Positions 52,920-62,048 of a DNA stretch of 64,000 bases are shown one piece after another. Every line of letters starts with the position of its first letter. Within the stretch, counting starts at the first letter, position 1. The notes below the pieces were generated by a model. It ran no database searches. It saw only the letters and a program-made list of their open reading frames with translations, and had not been told where the DNA came from. Source of the stretch: SHYR01 sp036013055 (GTDB taxonomy: Bacteria > Chloroflexota > Dehalococcoidia > UBA2979); the NCBI GenBank assembly GCA_036013055.1, contig DASCQM010000012.1, forward strand, positions 203,630 through 267,629. Direction: 5' to 3'. The position numbers were made by a program, and so were the translations under genes.

Positions 52920-53747
52920 ATGGACGAGCGTCAGGTGTCGGTACGCGATGGCATGTTCGAGATCGATGTGCTGGAGGCGGGCAGTGGCGATCCGCTGCTC
53001 TACCTCCACGGCATCGGCGGGCTGGAGTGGGGCGAGCACCTCGAACAGCTCGCGCAGAGCCACCGAGTGATCGCCCCCCGCCATCCGGGCTTCGGCGGCT
53101 CCACCGGCACCGACGAACTCGCCGACCTCCCCGACCTTGTCTACTACTACCTCGACCTGCTCGACGAGATGGCGATCTCAAGCGCGGTGCTCGTCGGTCA
53201 CTCTCTCGGCGGCATGATCGCGGCCGAGTTGGCTGCCGTGCAGCCGCAGCGCTTCTCACGCGTGGTGCTGATCTCGCCGTTCGGCATCTGGAACGAGGCG
53301 CACCCCGGCCTCGACATCTTCGGCTCAACGCCGGCCGAGTTCGCCTCCTCGCTCTACGCCGACGCCGACTCGGATGCCGCGCTCGCCATCGCGGGCAAGC
53401 CGCCGCGTGCCGCGTCGGAGGCATCGAGCGAGGCTGCGCAGAACGAGGCGACGATCGCCTTCATGCTGGAGCGCGCGAAAGCGATGTCGACCGCCGCCAA
53501 GTACCTCTGGCCGATCCCGAACAAGGGCCTGAAGAAGCGCATCCACCGCATCACGCAGCCGGTGCTGATCCTCTGGGGCGATGGCGACGGCATCACGCCG
53601 CCCGCACTCGCCGCCGACTTCGACGCGCTGCTCAGCAATTCGCGCGTCGAACACGTCGCCGGGGCGACACATATGGCACCATCGGAGCAACCTGAGCGTG
53701 TCGCCGAGCTGATCGGCGAATTCATGGAGAGTTCAGCAGGAAGCTAG
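52920..53747 (+). CDS. Alpha/beta hydrolase
   Basis: 275 residues. LLYLHGIGGLEWGEHLEQL (oxyanion hole), nucleophile LVGHSLGGMIAAELAA, acid LILWGDGDGITPP and His in VAGATHMAPSEQP. Its size and spacing resemble meta-cleavage C-C bond hydrolases and related esterases. It lies directly after a luciferase-like monooxygenase and before a VOC protein. GAGGGGG is just upstream of the ATG. Confidence 0.9.
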   Translation: MDERQVSVRDGMFEIDVLEAGSGDPLLYLHGIGGLEWGEHLEQLAQSHRVIAPRHPGFGGSTGTDELADLPDLVYYYLDLLDEMAISSAVLVGHSLGGMIAAELAAVQPQRFSRVVLISPFGIWNEAHPGLDIFGSTPAEFASSLYADADSDAALAIAGKPPRAASEASSEAAQNEATIAFMLERAKAMSTAAKYLWPIPNKGLKKRIHRITQPVLILWGDGDGITPPALAADFDALLSNSRVEHVAGATHMAPSEQPERVAELIGEFMESSAGS

Positions 53748-53754
53748 GTCATCG

Positions 53755-54147
53755 ATGGCGTTCGCGATCAATCACATCCACCTCAAGTCACAGGACCCGG
53801 GGAAGACCGCCGACTGGTGGGTGCAGGCATTCGATTTCAAGATCCTCAGCGACGAAGAGCGCGAGGGCGGCCTCCGCTTCCTGCGCTGTGAGAGCACCAA
53901 CGGCGTGACCGTCAATATCTCCGGTTTCCCGGAGGGCGCGACCTTCGGTTCCGGCGACGCGAGCCTGCACGAGGGGCTAGAGCACTTCGGCCTCGACTCG
54001 GAGAACCTCGAAGCGGACATCGCGCGCCTCGAGGCGATGGGCGCGAAGCTGCTCGATGGCCCGATCGAGGGTGCCGGCACCATCCGCATCTGCTTCATGC
54101 AGGCCCCCGACGACGTGCGCATCGAGCTGATCCAGCGCACGGCGTAG
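53755..54147 (+). CDS. VOC family protein
   Basis: 130 residues. NHIHLKSQDPGKTADWWVQ is a typical VOC start, with the metal-ligand His in HIHLK. LEHFGLDSENLEADIARLEA carries the second His, and FMQAPDDVRIELIQRT the final Glu. It begins 7 bp after the alpha/beta hydrolase, so it is likely co-translated. Possible extradiol-type or glyoxalase-like chemistry, not assignable. Confidence 0.9.
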   Translation: MAFAINHIHLKSQDPGKTADWWVQAFDFKILSDEEREGGLRFLRCESTNGVTVNISGFPEGATFGSGDASLHEGLEHFGLDSENLEADIARLEAMGAKLLDGPIEGAGTIRICFMQAPDDVRIELIQRTA

Positions 54148-54319
54148 CTCCGCCGTAGCTTCGGGCTAGCTTCGCGGAGGGCAGCGACCCGGCGTCGGGC
54201 TTGATCCCTCACGTCCGCTGGAATGTTTGGTGACTTTACGGAGGCTGCTGTGTACAATCGCGTGCGCGGTCCAGCCGAGAGCCGACGTTGGCCGCATGTA
54301 GCGAAGGATTTGAATACAG

Positions 54320-55522
54320 ATGGTTGATTTCGCCGATACCGCCGAGCAGGCAGCGTTCCGTACGGAAGTTCGTGAGTTCCTCTCAGACAACCTGCCGGAG
54401 ACGCTGAAGATCTCGGACGAGGATGGGCCGCGCTTCGATGAGGCGCTCTCCGCCGACCGCGCAGCCGCGATGAAGGAATGGCGCGCGAAGCTCGTCGAGA
54501 AGGCATGGATCGCTCCCGCATGGCCGAAGGAATACGGCGGCGGTGAGCTGACCACGATGGAGCAGTTCATCCTCAACGAGACGTTCGCCGAGACCCGCTC
54601 ACCGCGCGTCGGTGTGCCGGACGTCGGTTCCACGATCATGGTCCACGGCACGGACGAGCAGAAGGCCGAGTTCTTGCCGAAGATGGTCAACGGTGACACC
54701 CGCTGGTGCCAGGGCTACTCCGAGCCGGGCTCCGGTTCCGACCTCGCTTCGCTCCAGACGCGCGCCGTCCGTGATGGCGACGACTTCGTGATCAACGGCC
54801 AGAAGATTTGGACCTCCGGCGCGCACCTCGCGAACATGATCTTCGCGATGGTCCGCACGGATCCGGAAGCCCCGAAGCATCGCGGGATCTCCTACCTGCT
54901 CTTCTCCATGGAGGCGCCCGGCATTACCGTTCGCCCGCTGGAGCAGATGCACGGCGGCCGTGGCTTTAACGAGGTCTTCTTCGAGGACGTGCGCGTCCCG
55001 GTGAAGAACGTCGTCGGCGAGATCAACCGTGGCTGGTACGTCGGCGCGACGCACCTCGACTTCGAGCGCTCCTCGATCGGCATGGCCGTCGGTCAGGGCC
55101 AGATGCTCGACGCGCTGCGCAACTACCTGCAGGACGAGGAAGACAAGGACAGCGGCAAGTCCGCGATGAGCGGCAGCAACCAGGCCCGAGCCGACTTCGC
55201 TGACCGCTACATCGAGGCCAACGTCGCCAAGACGCTCTCGCAGCGAGTGATCTCGATGCAGGCGCGCGGCCAGATTCCGAACTACGAGGCCTCGATGACG
55301 AAGGTCTTCGCGACGGAATTCAACCAGCGCATCGCCCAGACGTCGACGAAGCTACTCGGCAAGTACGGCGACATCCGCGACCGCGAGGGCGACTACAGCC
55401 AGATGCGTGGCCGCTGGGCCACCTCGTACCTCTCGTCCGTCTCATCGACGATCGCCGGCGGCACCTCCGAGGTGCAGCGCAACGTGATCGCGACGCGCGG
55501 GCTGGGGCTGCCGCGAGGCTAG
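54320..55522 (+). CDS. Acyl-CoA dehydrogenase
   Basis: 400 residues. The N-terminal helical domain (DTAEQAAFRTEVREFLSDNL) leads to FAD-binding CQGYSEPGSGSDLASLQTRA and INGQKIWTSGAHLANMIF, then the C-terminal helical domain ending IAGGTSEVQRNVIATRGLGL. It oxidises acyl-CoA to 2-enoyl-CoA, passing electrons to ETF. The motif LEQMHGGRGFNEVFFEDVRV places it among FadE-type enzymes, some of which act on branched or steroid-type acyl-CoAs. It is 172 bp after the VOC gene and followed by a terminator. Confidence 0.94.
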   Translation: MVDFADTAEQAAFRTEVREFLSDNLPETLKISDEDGPRFDEALSADRAAAMKEWRAKLVEKAWIAPAWPKEYGGGELTTMEQFILNETFAETRSPRVGVPDVGSTIMVHGTDEQKAEFLPKMVNGDTRWCQGYSEPGSGSDLASLQTRAVRDGDDFVINGQKIWTSGAHLANMIFAMVRTDPEAPKHRGISYLLFSMEAPGITVRPLEQMHGGRGFNEVFFEDVRVPVKNVVGEINRGWYVGATHLDFERSSIGMAVGQGQMLDALRNYLQDEEDKDSGKSAMSGSNQARADFADRYIEANVAKTLSQRVISMQARGQIPNYEASMTKVFATEFNQRIAQTSTKLLGKYGDIRDREGDYSQMRGRWATSYLSSVSSTIAGGTSEVQRNVIATRGLGLPRG

Positions 55523-55541
55523 TCCGCTCACATCGAATTGC

Positions 55542-55571
55542 AAGAAGGCCCGGCGGATGCCGGGCCTTCTT
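55542..55571 (+). terminator. Bidirectional terminator between the acyl-CoA dehydrogenase and a convergent gene
   Basis: A 13-bp stem, AAGAAGGCCCGGC with GCCGGGCCTTCTT, around a GGAT loop. The outer pairs supply T-rich sequence on both strands. It lies 20 bp after the acyl-CoA dehydrogenase stop and 35 bp from the stop of the convergent gene. Confidence 0.88.
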
Positions 55572-55605
55572 CGTTGTGTCTCGTGGCGCAGCCGCGCCCT
55601 GAGCG

Positions 55606-55899
55606 TCAGGAGCGGGTCGCGCTCCAGTCGCCGCTGCCGAAGGAGCCGAACTGGGCCGTCCCCGACATCGCGTCACCGTCGACGGTGCCGGTGAAGGTCA
55701 GTTCGATCTTCCCCATCTGGCCGTTCATCTCGCCTTTGAACTCGATCGCATCGCCGTCCAGCGATCCGGCCAGATCGGAGTCGCCCATCGCGGTGCTCAC
55801 CTTGCCGGTGAGGCTCTCTGATCCGCTCAACTCCAGTGACGCGGGTCGCTCGCCCATCGGCGATGTGATCTTCATCGCCCAGTTCCCGTCCACAGACAT
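55606..55899 (-). CDS. Small beta-rich protein of unknown function
   Basis: 97 residues without signal peptide. It consists of alternating short beta-like stretches (WAMKITSPMGERPASLEL, LTGKVSTAMGDSDLAGSLDG, AIEFKGEMNGQMGKIELTF, GTVDGDAMSGTAQFGSFGSG), a pattern of repeating G-x-x-x-G turns. No enzyme motif. Its first residues resemble the start of small beta-barrel domains often found with metabolic enzymes, but I cannot name a family. GAGGG precedes ATG 55899. Divergent from the methyltransferase at 56042. Confidence 0.7.
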   Translation of the reverse strand: MSVDGNWAMKITSPMGERPASLELSGSESLTGKVSTAMGDSDLAGSLDGDAIEFKGEMNGQMGKIELTFTGTVDGDAMSGTAQFGSFGSGDWSATRS

Positions 55900-56041
55900 C
55901 AGCTTCCCTCTCCTCGTCCCCGGTGAGGCGATCAGTATGCGACATCCGCGATCGTCACGCGGCCATCTGCCGCATTGTGATCGCACCCGCACCGCAGTAG
56001 CCTGCTACGTCCGCCGGGGGCGGCACGCAGTGAGCGGAGCG

Positions 56042-56866
56042 ATGGAGATGAGCGATAACGGCCCGAACGACAACGACCGCGCCCACCAGGTGTGGCAGGG
56101 ACTGGCGGAGTACTGGGACGCTCAGGTGGGAGCAGACGGTAACAGCTTCCATCGGACGCTCGTTGGCCCGAACGTGGAGCGCCTGCTGGAGGTCGCAGCG
56201 GGCGATCGCATCCTCGACATCGCCTGCGGCACCGGCACCTTCCTGCGTCGGCTGGTCGCGCTTGGTGCGGATGTCGTCGGCGCCGACTTCTCGGCGAACA
56301 TGCTCGCGCAGGCGCGGCGGCGCGCCGAGGAGGCGGACAGCGAAGTCGACCTGCGGGTCGTCGACGCGACCGACGAGGCGCAACTGCTCGCGCTGGGCGA
56401 GGGCGCGTTCGACTCGATCGTCTGCAACAACGCGCTGATGGACATGGCCGAGATCGAGCCGCTGATGCGTGCGGTGCCTCGGCTGCTGCGGCCGGGCGGG
56501 CGCTTCGTCTTCTCGATCTCGCATCCGGTCTTCAACAGCGGCAGCTTCGAGTGGAGCTTCGAGGCTGAGGATCGCGACGGGGAATACATCGAGCGACGCG
56601 CCGTGAAGATCTGGGACTACCTCGAGCCGTCGGCGAAGCCCGGCCTCGCGATGATCGACCAACCGGTTGAGGGCTACTACATGCACCGGCCGCTCAGCCT
56701 GCTGCTGAAGGCGGCGTTCGACGCCGGGCTCGTGGTCGATGCCCTCGAGGAGCCCGCGTACCCGCCGAGTGACGAGTTGCAGGGCAGTCGCCCGCACTCG
56801 TGGCAGAACTTCCCGCTAATCCCGCCGACGCTGATCGTGCGGCTGCGCCCCGCTGCCGCGCGCTAG
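56042..56866 (+). CDS. Class I SAM-dependent methyltransferase
   Basis: 274 residues. The SAM-binding core is RILDIACGTGTFLRRLVALG, VVGADFSANMLAQARRRAE, FDSIVCNNALMDMAEIEPLM and RLLRPGGRFVFSISHPVFN, as in methyltransferase_11/25 proteins. The C-terminal third (PVEGYYMHRPLSLLLKAAFD to PLIPPTLIVRLRP) is typical of this subgroup. ATG 56042 follows GAGCGGAG. The stop overlaps the convergent hydrolase gene by 4 bp. The methyl acceptor is unknown. Confidence 0.9.
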   Translation: MEMSDNGPNDNDRAHQVWQGLAEYWDAQVGADGNSFHRTLVGPNVERLLEVAAGDRILDIACGTGTFLRRLVALGADVVGADFSANMLAQARRRAEEADSEVDLRVVDATDEAQLLALGEGAFDSIVCNNALMDMAEIEPLMRAVPRLLRPGGRFVFSISHPVFNSGSFEWSFEAEDRDGEYIERRAVKIWDYLEPSAKPGLAMIDQPVEGYYMHRPLSLLLKAAFDAGLVVDALEEPAYPPSDELQGSRPHSWQNFPLIPPTLIVRLRPAAAR

Positions 56867-57483
56867 TCGCTCAGCGTCTCAGTCAGCCAGTCGAGGGTGA
56901 GGCGGCGCACGTCGTCGTGCCGCTGGCGCAGGCTGTGTGTCGCGTCGTCGAGCAGTTCGAGCCGCTTCGGCTCGCCCGCGTACTGATGGAGCTGTCGCGA
57001 GCAGTCGGGCGAGAGCCGCGTGTCGGCGAGGCCGTGGACCAGCAGCAGCGGCGTCGGCGCGAGTTCGCCGACGCGCTGGGCACCCGCCGTTTGCGTCGCG
57101 AGTGTGACGACGCTCCCCGTGGCGGGCGCGCGCACCCCGGCCTCGATCACCACTGCGCCGCCGAACGAGTGCCCCACGAGCCCGACGCGCGTGGCACCTG
57201 CTTCGACGAGGAAGAGCATGCCCGCGAGCACATCGTGCGTGCCGTCTTCGACGTTGCCGGGAAACTGGTGAATGCGGAAGTCGAGCCGCAGCGCGGCGAT
57301 CCCGGCGACGTTGAGGTCAGTGGCGAGATCGGGGAAGACGGCATCTGGGCCGTCGAAGCCACCGTCGCCGCCGCCCACCATGACGACCGCCGCGCTCGCA
57401 CCCTCGACGGGGTGGTAGAGGCAGTCGATCGGCCCCAGGCGCGAGGCGAGTTGAAGTTGTTGCGGCTCTGGTTGCTCCGTCAT
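56863..57483 (-). CDS. Alpha/beta hydrolase (dienelactone-hydrolase-like)
   Basis: 206 residues. VMVGGGDGGFDGPDAVFPD, nucleophile region VGLVGHSFGGAVVIEAG (Ser), acid LLLVHGLADTRLSPD and His in LLDDATHSLRQRHDD. A short cap-less layout similar to dienelactone hydrolase or peptidase_S9-like esterases. The ATG at 57483 starts at MTEQPEPQQLQLASRLGPID. It lies divergent from the recQ region. Confidence 0.87.
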   Translation of the reverse strand: MTEQPEPQQLQLASRLGPIDCLYHPVEGASAAVVMVGGGDGGFDGPDAVFPDLATDLNVAGIAALRLDFRIHQFPGNVEDGTHDVLAGMLFLVEAGATRVGLVGHSFGGAVVIEAGVRAPATGSVVTLATQTAGAQRVGELAPTPLLLVHGLADTRLSPDCSRQLHQYAGEPKRLELLDDATHSLRQRHDDVRRLTLDWLTETLSD

Positions 57484-57509
57484 CGGCGGCGCGAGGCTAT
57501 CATGCGCGG

Positions 57510-57605
57510 GTGCTCATCGGTGTGATCGACGGCGACCAGACAGCGAGCGACGCCCGGCGCGTCGCCGAATCCGTCGACGCCCGCGAGCGGGCCGTCGAGG
57601 CGTGA
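57510..57605 (+). CDS. Possible small upstream ORF coupled to recQ
   Basis: A 31-codon frame starting GTG (VLIGVIDGDQTASDARRVAE) and ending in a TGA that overlaps the recQ GTG start by 4 bp. It has no recognisable family or membrane segment. Its only supporting feature is the GTGA overlap, typical of translational coupling in this genome. It could equally be a chance frame. Confidence 0.25.
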   Translation: MLIGVIDGDQTASDARRVAESVDARERAVEA

Positions 57606-59491
57606 CCGCCGAGCCGCAGTTCCACGCCGAGATCGAGCCGTATCGCCAGATCCTGCGCCAGACGTTCGGCTATCCCGAGTTTCGCGACGGCCAGGCGGAC
57701 GTGCTGGGAGCGATGGCGGAGCAAGACGTGCTGGCGGTAATGCCGACCGGCAGCGGCAAGAGCCTCTGCTACGTGCTGCCCGCGCTGACGGTCGGGCGCG
57801 TGCTGGTGGTCTCGCCGCTGATCGCGCTGATGCAGGATCAGGTGGAGAGCCTGAACGCGGCTGGCGTCGGCGCGACCTTCATCAACTCGAACGTCGAGCG
57901 CAACGAGCGCAACGTGCGCTATGTCGACTTCATCGAGGGCCGCGTGCCGCTGCTCTATCTCTCGCCCGAGGGGCTGCAGAACCAGCGGCTCGTCGATGGC
58001 CTGCGCCGTCACGGCGTCAACCTGCTGGCGATCGATGAGGCGCACTGCATCTCGCAATGGGGCCACGACTTTCGCCCCGAGTACCTGGCGCTCGGCGACC
58101 TGCGCGAGCGGCTGGGGCGACCTCGCACGGTCGCGCTGACGGCGACGGCGGATCCGGTGGTGCGGAGCGATGTGCTGGCCCGACTCGGCATCGAAGGAGC
58201 GGCGCGCACGGTCGTCACCTCGTTCGATCGTCCCAACCTCAGATTCGCGGTCGTGCCGATCGCGGGTGTCCCGGAACGCGAGCAGTGGCTGCGGCGCTAC
58301 GCGATGGAGCGTGAGGGGCAGGCCGGGATCGTCTACGTGCGCACGCGTCGACGCACGGAAGAGGTCGCCGAGGGGCTGCGTGCGGCTGGCGTGACCGCCG
58401 AGGCGTACCACGCGGGCATGGAGCGCGAGCAGCGGTCGGCGGTGCAGCGCCGCTTCACCGTCGGCGAGACCCCGGTGATCGTCGCCACGAACGCGTTCGG
58501 CATGGGCATCGACAAGCCGGACGTGCGCTACGTCGTGCACTTCAACCTGCCCGGCCGCCTTGAGTCCTACTACCAGGAGGCGGGCAGGGCGGGCCGCGAT
58601 GGCGACCCCGCCGAGTGCGTCCTGCTCTACGCACGTCGCGACCGCGCCGCGCAGCAGCGCTTCATCGACGAGGCACATGCCGAGGGCGCGCTCGGCGATG
58701 CGGGCGACGCCTTCGAATCAGGCGGCCCCGCAGCCGCGTCTGATCCTCAGGCGGTCGAGGATCACCGCAAGCACGCCGAGGACCGGCTTGCGCAGATGGT
58801 TGAGTACGCGGAAGTGGTGCAGTGCCGCCGCGCGATGATCCTGCGCTACTTCGGTGAGCAGTCGCCCGATGAGTGCGGCAACTGCGATAGCTGCCTCGGC
58901 ACGGCGTCGCAGGCGGGACCGGCGTACCCGGCCGACCTCTACGACGCCATCCTCGCGTTCCGCAGCCAGCTCGCGAAGCAGTCCGGTCGCGAGCCGTACG
59001 CAATCTTCGAGGCGCGCACAGCCGAGGAGCTGGCGACCCATCGCCCTCGCAGCGAGGCCGAGTTGCTGGCGACATGGGGCATCGCCTCCACGCGTGCCGA
59101 CTGGTTCGGCGTGGAGTTGCTTCGCCTGATCGACGACTGGGAGCAGGAACATCCCGACGCCCCCGAGCGCGCGCCACGCGACGACGTCGGACGCGGCGCA
59201 GCGAGGGGAACGTCGACCGGTCGCCCGGAGGCGGACAGCGCCGCCGCGATCGCGCCCGGCGATCCGCTCTACGAGCACCTCCGAAGCTGGCGGCTTGAGC
59301 GTGCGCGTGCCGATGGCGTGCCGGCGTACACGCTCTTCTCCGACCGCACGTTGCGTGAACTGGCCGCGAGCCGTCCTCCTGACCACTTTGCGCTGCTGGC
59401 GGTATGGGGACTGGGCGAGCAGCGCGTCGAACGCTTCGGCGACGACCTCCTTGCCGCGATCGCGGAGGGCCCCGCCGGCGAGCCGTTCTGA
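57602..59491 (+). CDS. recQ: ATP-dependent DNA helicase RecQ
   Basis: 629 residues. Helicase motifs: VMPTGSGKSLCYVLPA (Walker A), LAIDEAHCISQWGHDFRPEY (DEAH), VALTATADPVV, NAFGMGIDKPDVRYVVHFN and YYQEAGRAGRDG. Next comes the zinc-binding Cys cluster CRRAMILRYFGEQSPDECGN with CDSC. Two HRDC modules occupy the C-terminus: LYDAILAFRSQLAKQSGREP and onward near residues 448-520, and LYEHLRSWRLERARADGVPA and onward near 556-629. Most RecQ proteins have one. It unwinds 3'-5' in recombination and fork repair. Start by GTG at 57602. Confidence 0.95.
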   Translation: MTAEPQFHAEIEPYRQILRQTFGYPEFRDGQADVLGAMAEQDVLAVMPTGSGKSLCYVLPALTVGRVLVVSPLIALMQDQVESLNAAGVGATFINSNVERNERNVRYVDFIEGRVPLLYLSPEGLQNQRLVDGLRRHGVNLLAIDEAHCISQWGHDFRPEYLALGDLRERLGRPRTVALTATADPVVRSDVLARLGIEGAARTVVTSFDRPNLRFAVVPIAGVPEREQWLRRYAMEREGQAGIVYVRTRRRTEEVAEGLRAAGVTAEAYHAGMEREQRSAVQRRFTVGETPVIVATNAFGMGIDKPDVRYVVHFNLPGRLESYYQEAGRAGRDGDPAECVLLYARRDRAAQQRFIDEAHAEGALGDAGDAFESGGPAAASDPQAVEDHRKHAEDRLAQMVEYAEVVQCRRAMILRYFGEQSPDECGNCDSCLGTASQAGPAYPADLYDAILAFRSQLAKQSGREPYAIFEARTAEELATHRPRSEAELLATWGIASTRADWFGVELLRLIDDWEQEHPDAPERAPRDDVGRGAARGTSTGRPEADSAAAIAPGDPLYEHLRSWRLERARADGVPAYTLFSDRTLRELAASRPPDHFALLAVWGLGEQRVERFGDDLLAAIAEGPAGEPF

Positions 59492-59563
59492 GCACGCTCT
59501 CGACCGCGCTCCCCGGCGACGACGCATGTAGTGCATAATCGCGGCGACATCGAGGGGGAACCG

Positions 59564-60808
59564 TTGCCCGACTCCACCGACGCCGGCAAGCCGCTGCCGC
59601 TCGACGGCGTTCGCATCTGCGATTTCTCGTGGATCGTTGCCGGACCGCAGGCGACGAGGATCTTCGCGGATCTGGGCGCGGAAGTGATCAAGGTCGAGAA
59701 CGAGTCACACCTCGACTCGATGCGCATGGCGCTGCGCGACCCGCAGGGGCCGCCCAGCTTCAACCGCAGCGGCTTCTACAACAACTTCCATCGCAACAAG
59801 CTCGGCATCACCGCGAACCTCTACCACCCGGAAGGCAAGGAAGTCGTCGAGCGCCTGATCGCGCAGTCCGACATCGTGATCGAGAACTTCAGCGCCGGGG
59901 CCTTCGAGCGCATGGGCTACCCGTATGAGCGGCTGGTCGAGATCAAGCCGGACATCATCTACCTCTCGCTCTCGGGCTTCGGGCACATCGGTCGCGACTC
60001 GCACCACGTGACGTGGGGGCCGACGGCCGCCGGCGTCTCCGGCGCCACGGCGATGTCCGGGCTGCCCGACGATGAGCCAGCGGGCTGGGGCTACTCCTAC
60101 CTCGATCACACCGCCGGGTTCTACGGCGCGATCGCGCTGCTGATGGCGCTCTACCACCGCGACCAGACGGGCGAGGGCCAGCACGTCGACATGGCGCAGG
60201 TCGAGACCGGGATGGTGCTCGGCGGCGTACCGATGCTCGACTACCAGGTCAACGGGCGCGACTACACGCGCATCGGCAATCGCTCGCGCTACCCGTCGAT
60301 CGCTCCGCACGGCATCTATCGGTGCGAAGGTGACGACCGCTGGATTGCGATCGTCGCGGAGACGAACGAGCAGTGGCACGACCTCTGCGGGGTGCTCGGC
60401 GCACCCGATCTCGCGTCGGATGCTCGCTTCCCTAACAACGCCGCTCGCGTCGCCGAGCAGGACGCGCTCGATGCTGCGATCACCGAACTGACGCGCTCCC
60501 GTGAGCCGCACGAGCTGATGTATGCGCTGCAGGCTCGCGGCGTCGCGGCTGGCGTCTGCCAGACGATGCAGGACCGCATGGAGATCGACCCGCAGCTCGC
60601 CGACCGTGGCTTCTACCGCAGCGCCCCCCACGCCGAGCTCGGGGAGCACCGCTTCGAGGGTTTCCCGATGCAGTTCTCGAACGCCCGCTGGCGCATCGAC
60701 CGGGGCGCGCCGCAACTCGGTCAAGACACGATGCAGGTGCTCACCGAGTTGCTCGGCTACAGCGAAGCGGACGTCGAACGCCTGACCGCGGAAGCGGCGC
60801 TGCTGTGA
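59564..60808 (+). CDS. CaiB/BaiF (type III) CoA-transferase, first of an overlapping pair
   Basis: About 414 residues. LDGVRICDFSWIVAGPQATR, LGAEVIKVENESHLDSMRM, DIVIENFSAGAFERMGYPYE, LSLSGFGHIGRDSHH and GEGQHVDMAQVETGMVL are family hallmarks. TTG 59564 is preferred for its strong GAGGGGGAA ribosome site; GTG 59531 in the same frame is an alternative. The next CoA-transferase starts by GTG inside its last codons (4-bp overlap), so the two probably form one heteromeric enzyme. Confidence 0.9.
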   Translation: MPDSTDAGKPLPLDGVRICDFSWIVAGPQATRIFADLGAEVIKVENESHLDSMRMALRDPQGPPSFNRSGFYNNFHRNKLGITANLYHPEGKEVVERLIAQSDIVIENFSAGAFERMGYPYERLVEIKPDIIYLSLSGFGHIGRDSHHVTWGPTAAGVSGATAMSGLPDDEPAGWGYSYLDHTAGFYGAIALLMALYHRDQTGEGQHVDMAQVETGMVLGGVPMLDYQVNGRDYTRIGNRSRYPSIAPHGIYRCEGDDRWIAIVAETNEQWHDLCGVLGAPDLASDARFPNNAARVAEQDALDAAITELTRSREPHELMYALQARGVAAGVCQTMQDRMEIDPQLADRGFYRSAPHAELGEHRFEGFPMQFSNARWRIDRGAPQLGQDTMQVLTELLGYSEADVERLTAEAALL

Positions 60809-62043
60809 GCGGGCCGCTTGAGGGTCTCCGTGCCATCGAAATCGGCGACCGCGGTGAGGTCGCCGGGAAGCTGCTTGCCGATGCGGGCGTCGACGTGATC
60901 CGCGTTGAGATGCCGTCCGGTGCGCGCAGCCGCAGCACCGGCCCGTTCGTCGGTGACGAGCCGGACGCCGCGAGCCTGCATTTCGCCTACCTGAACACGA
61001 ACAAGCGAGGCGTCACGCTCAACCTCGCCGACCGCGAGGGGGCATCGCTCTGGGGCAAGCTCGTCGCAAACGCGGACATCGTGATCGACAGCGTCGGTCC
61101 GGGCGCGCTCGATACGTTACGAATCGGCTACGAGTCGCTGCAGTCGAATCGCAGGCTGATCTGGTGCTCGATTACGCCGTTCGGGCTGAACGGACCGCGT
61201 CGGGACTGGGTGACGAACGACCTCGTGAGCATGGCCCTCGGCGGTCCGCCGATGAGCACCGGCTACGACGACCACGACGTGCCGCCGATCCGCTCCGATG
61301 GTGAACATTCGCTGGCGATGGCGGGCGAGTACGCGACGATCGGCATCATCGCGGCGGTGCTGCAGCGCGACCGTGGCGCGCGCGGGCAACTGGTCGACGT
61401 CTCCATCCACGAGTGCGTCGCCGGCACGACCGAGGGCGCGTTCCCGAACTGGGAGTACAACCAGGCGCTCGTGCAGCGGCAGACCGGTCGCCACTCCGCG
61501 CCGAACCGTACGCCGCCGTGGCAGCACGTCGCGGCCGACGGTGAGTACTCGATGGCGCATGGCGGTGGCGTGCCGCGCTCGCCGCAGATCTGGCCGCGAC
61601 TGCTCGACTGGCTGGAAGCGAACGACGCCGTCGAAGACCTGCGCGACCCGCAGTACGAGGAAGTGATCCACTCCGACCCGCGCGCCACGACCGAGGGTCG
61701 CCGCCACATCATCGAGGTCGTCGGCAAGCTGCTCGAGAAACTGACGGCTGACGATGGCTATCGGGGCGGGCAGGCGATCCATATGCCGTTCGCGCACGTC
61801 CGACGGCCGGAGCAAAACCTCGACGACCCGCACTGGGAGGATCGCGGCTTCTGGCTCAGCGGCGAGGTGCCGGGCCACGACGAGCCCGTTCGCTACCCAG
61901 GCGCGCCCTACCGCTTCACGAAGTCCCCGGTCGAGTTCCGCCGTCGCGCACCGCTACTCGGCGAGCACAACACGGCCATCTACGGTGCGCTCGGCCTCGA
62001 CACCGACGAACTGACGCGGCTCGCGAAGTCCGGCGTGATCTGA
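60805..62043 (+). CDS. CaiB/BaiF (type III) CoA-transferase, second of an overlapping pair
   Basis: 412 residues. LEGLRAIEIGDRGEVAGKLL, AGVDVIRVEMPSGARSRSTG, TNKRGVTLNLADREGASLWG, IDSVGPGALDTLRIGYESL and RGARGQLVDVSIHECVAGT are family features, while the N-terminal motif is degenerate compared with its neighbour. GTG 60805 overlaps the previous gene. Together they mirror the two halves of the fused 821-residue protein at 32005-34470, which suggests a shared heterodimeric architecture. Confidence 0.88.
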   Translation: MSGPLEGLRAIEIGDRGEVAGKLLADAGVDVIRVEMPSGARSRSTGPFVGDEPDAASLHFAYLNTNKRGVTLNLADREGASLWGKLVANADIVIDSVGPGALDTLRIGYESLQSNRRLIWCSITPFGLNGPRRDWVTNDLVSMALGGPPMSTGYDDHDVPPIRSDGEHSLAMAGEYATIGIIAAVLQRDRGARGQLVDVSIHECVAGTTEGAFPNWEYNQALVQRQTGRHSAPNRTPPWQHVAADGEYSMAHGGGVPRSPQIWPRLLDWLEANDAVEDLRDPQYEEVIHSDPRATTEGRRHIIEVVGKLLEKLTADDGYRGGQAIHMPFAHVRRPEQNLDDPHWEDRGFWLSGEVPGHDEPVRYPGAPYRFTKSPVEFRRRAPLLGEHNTAIYGALGLDTDELTRLAKSGVI

Positions 62044-62048
62044 GGCGA

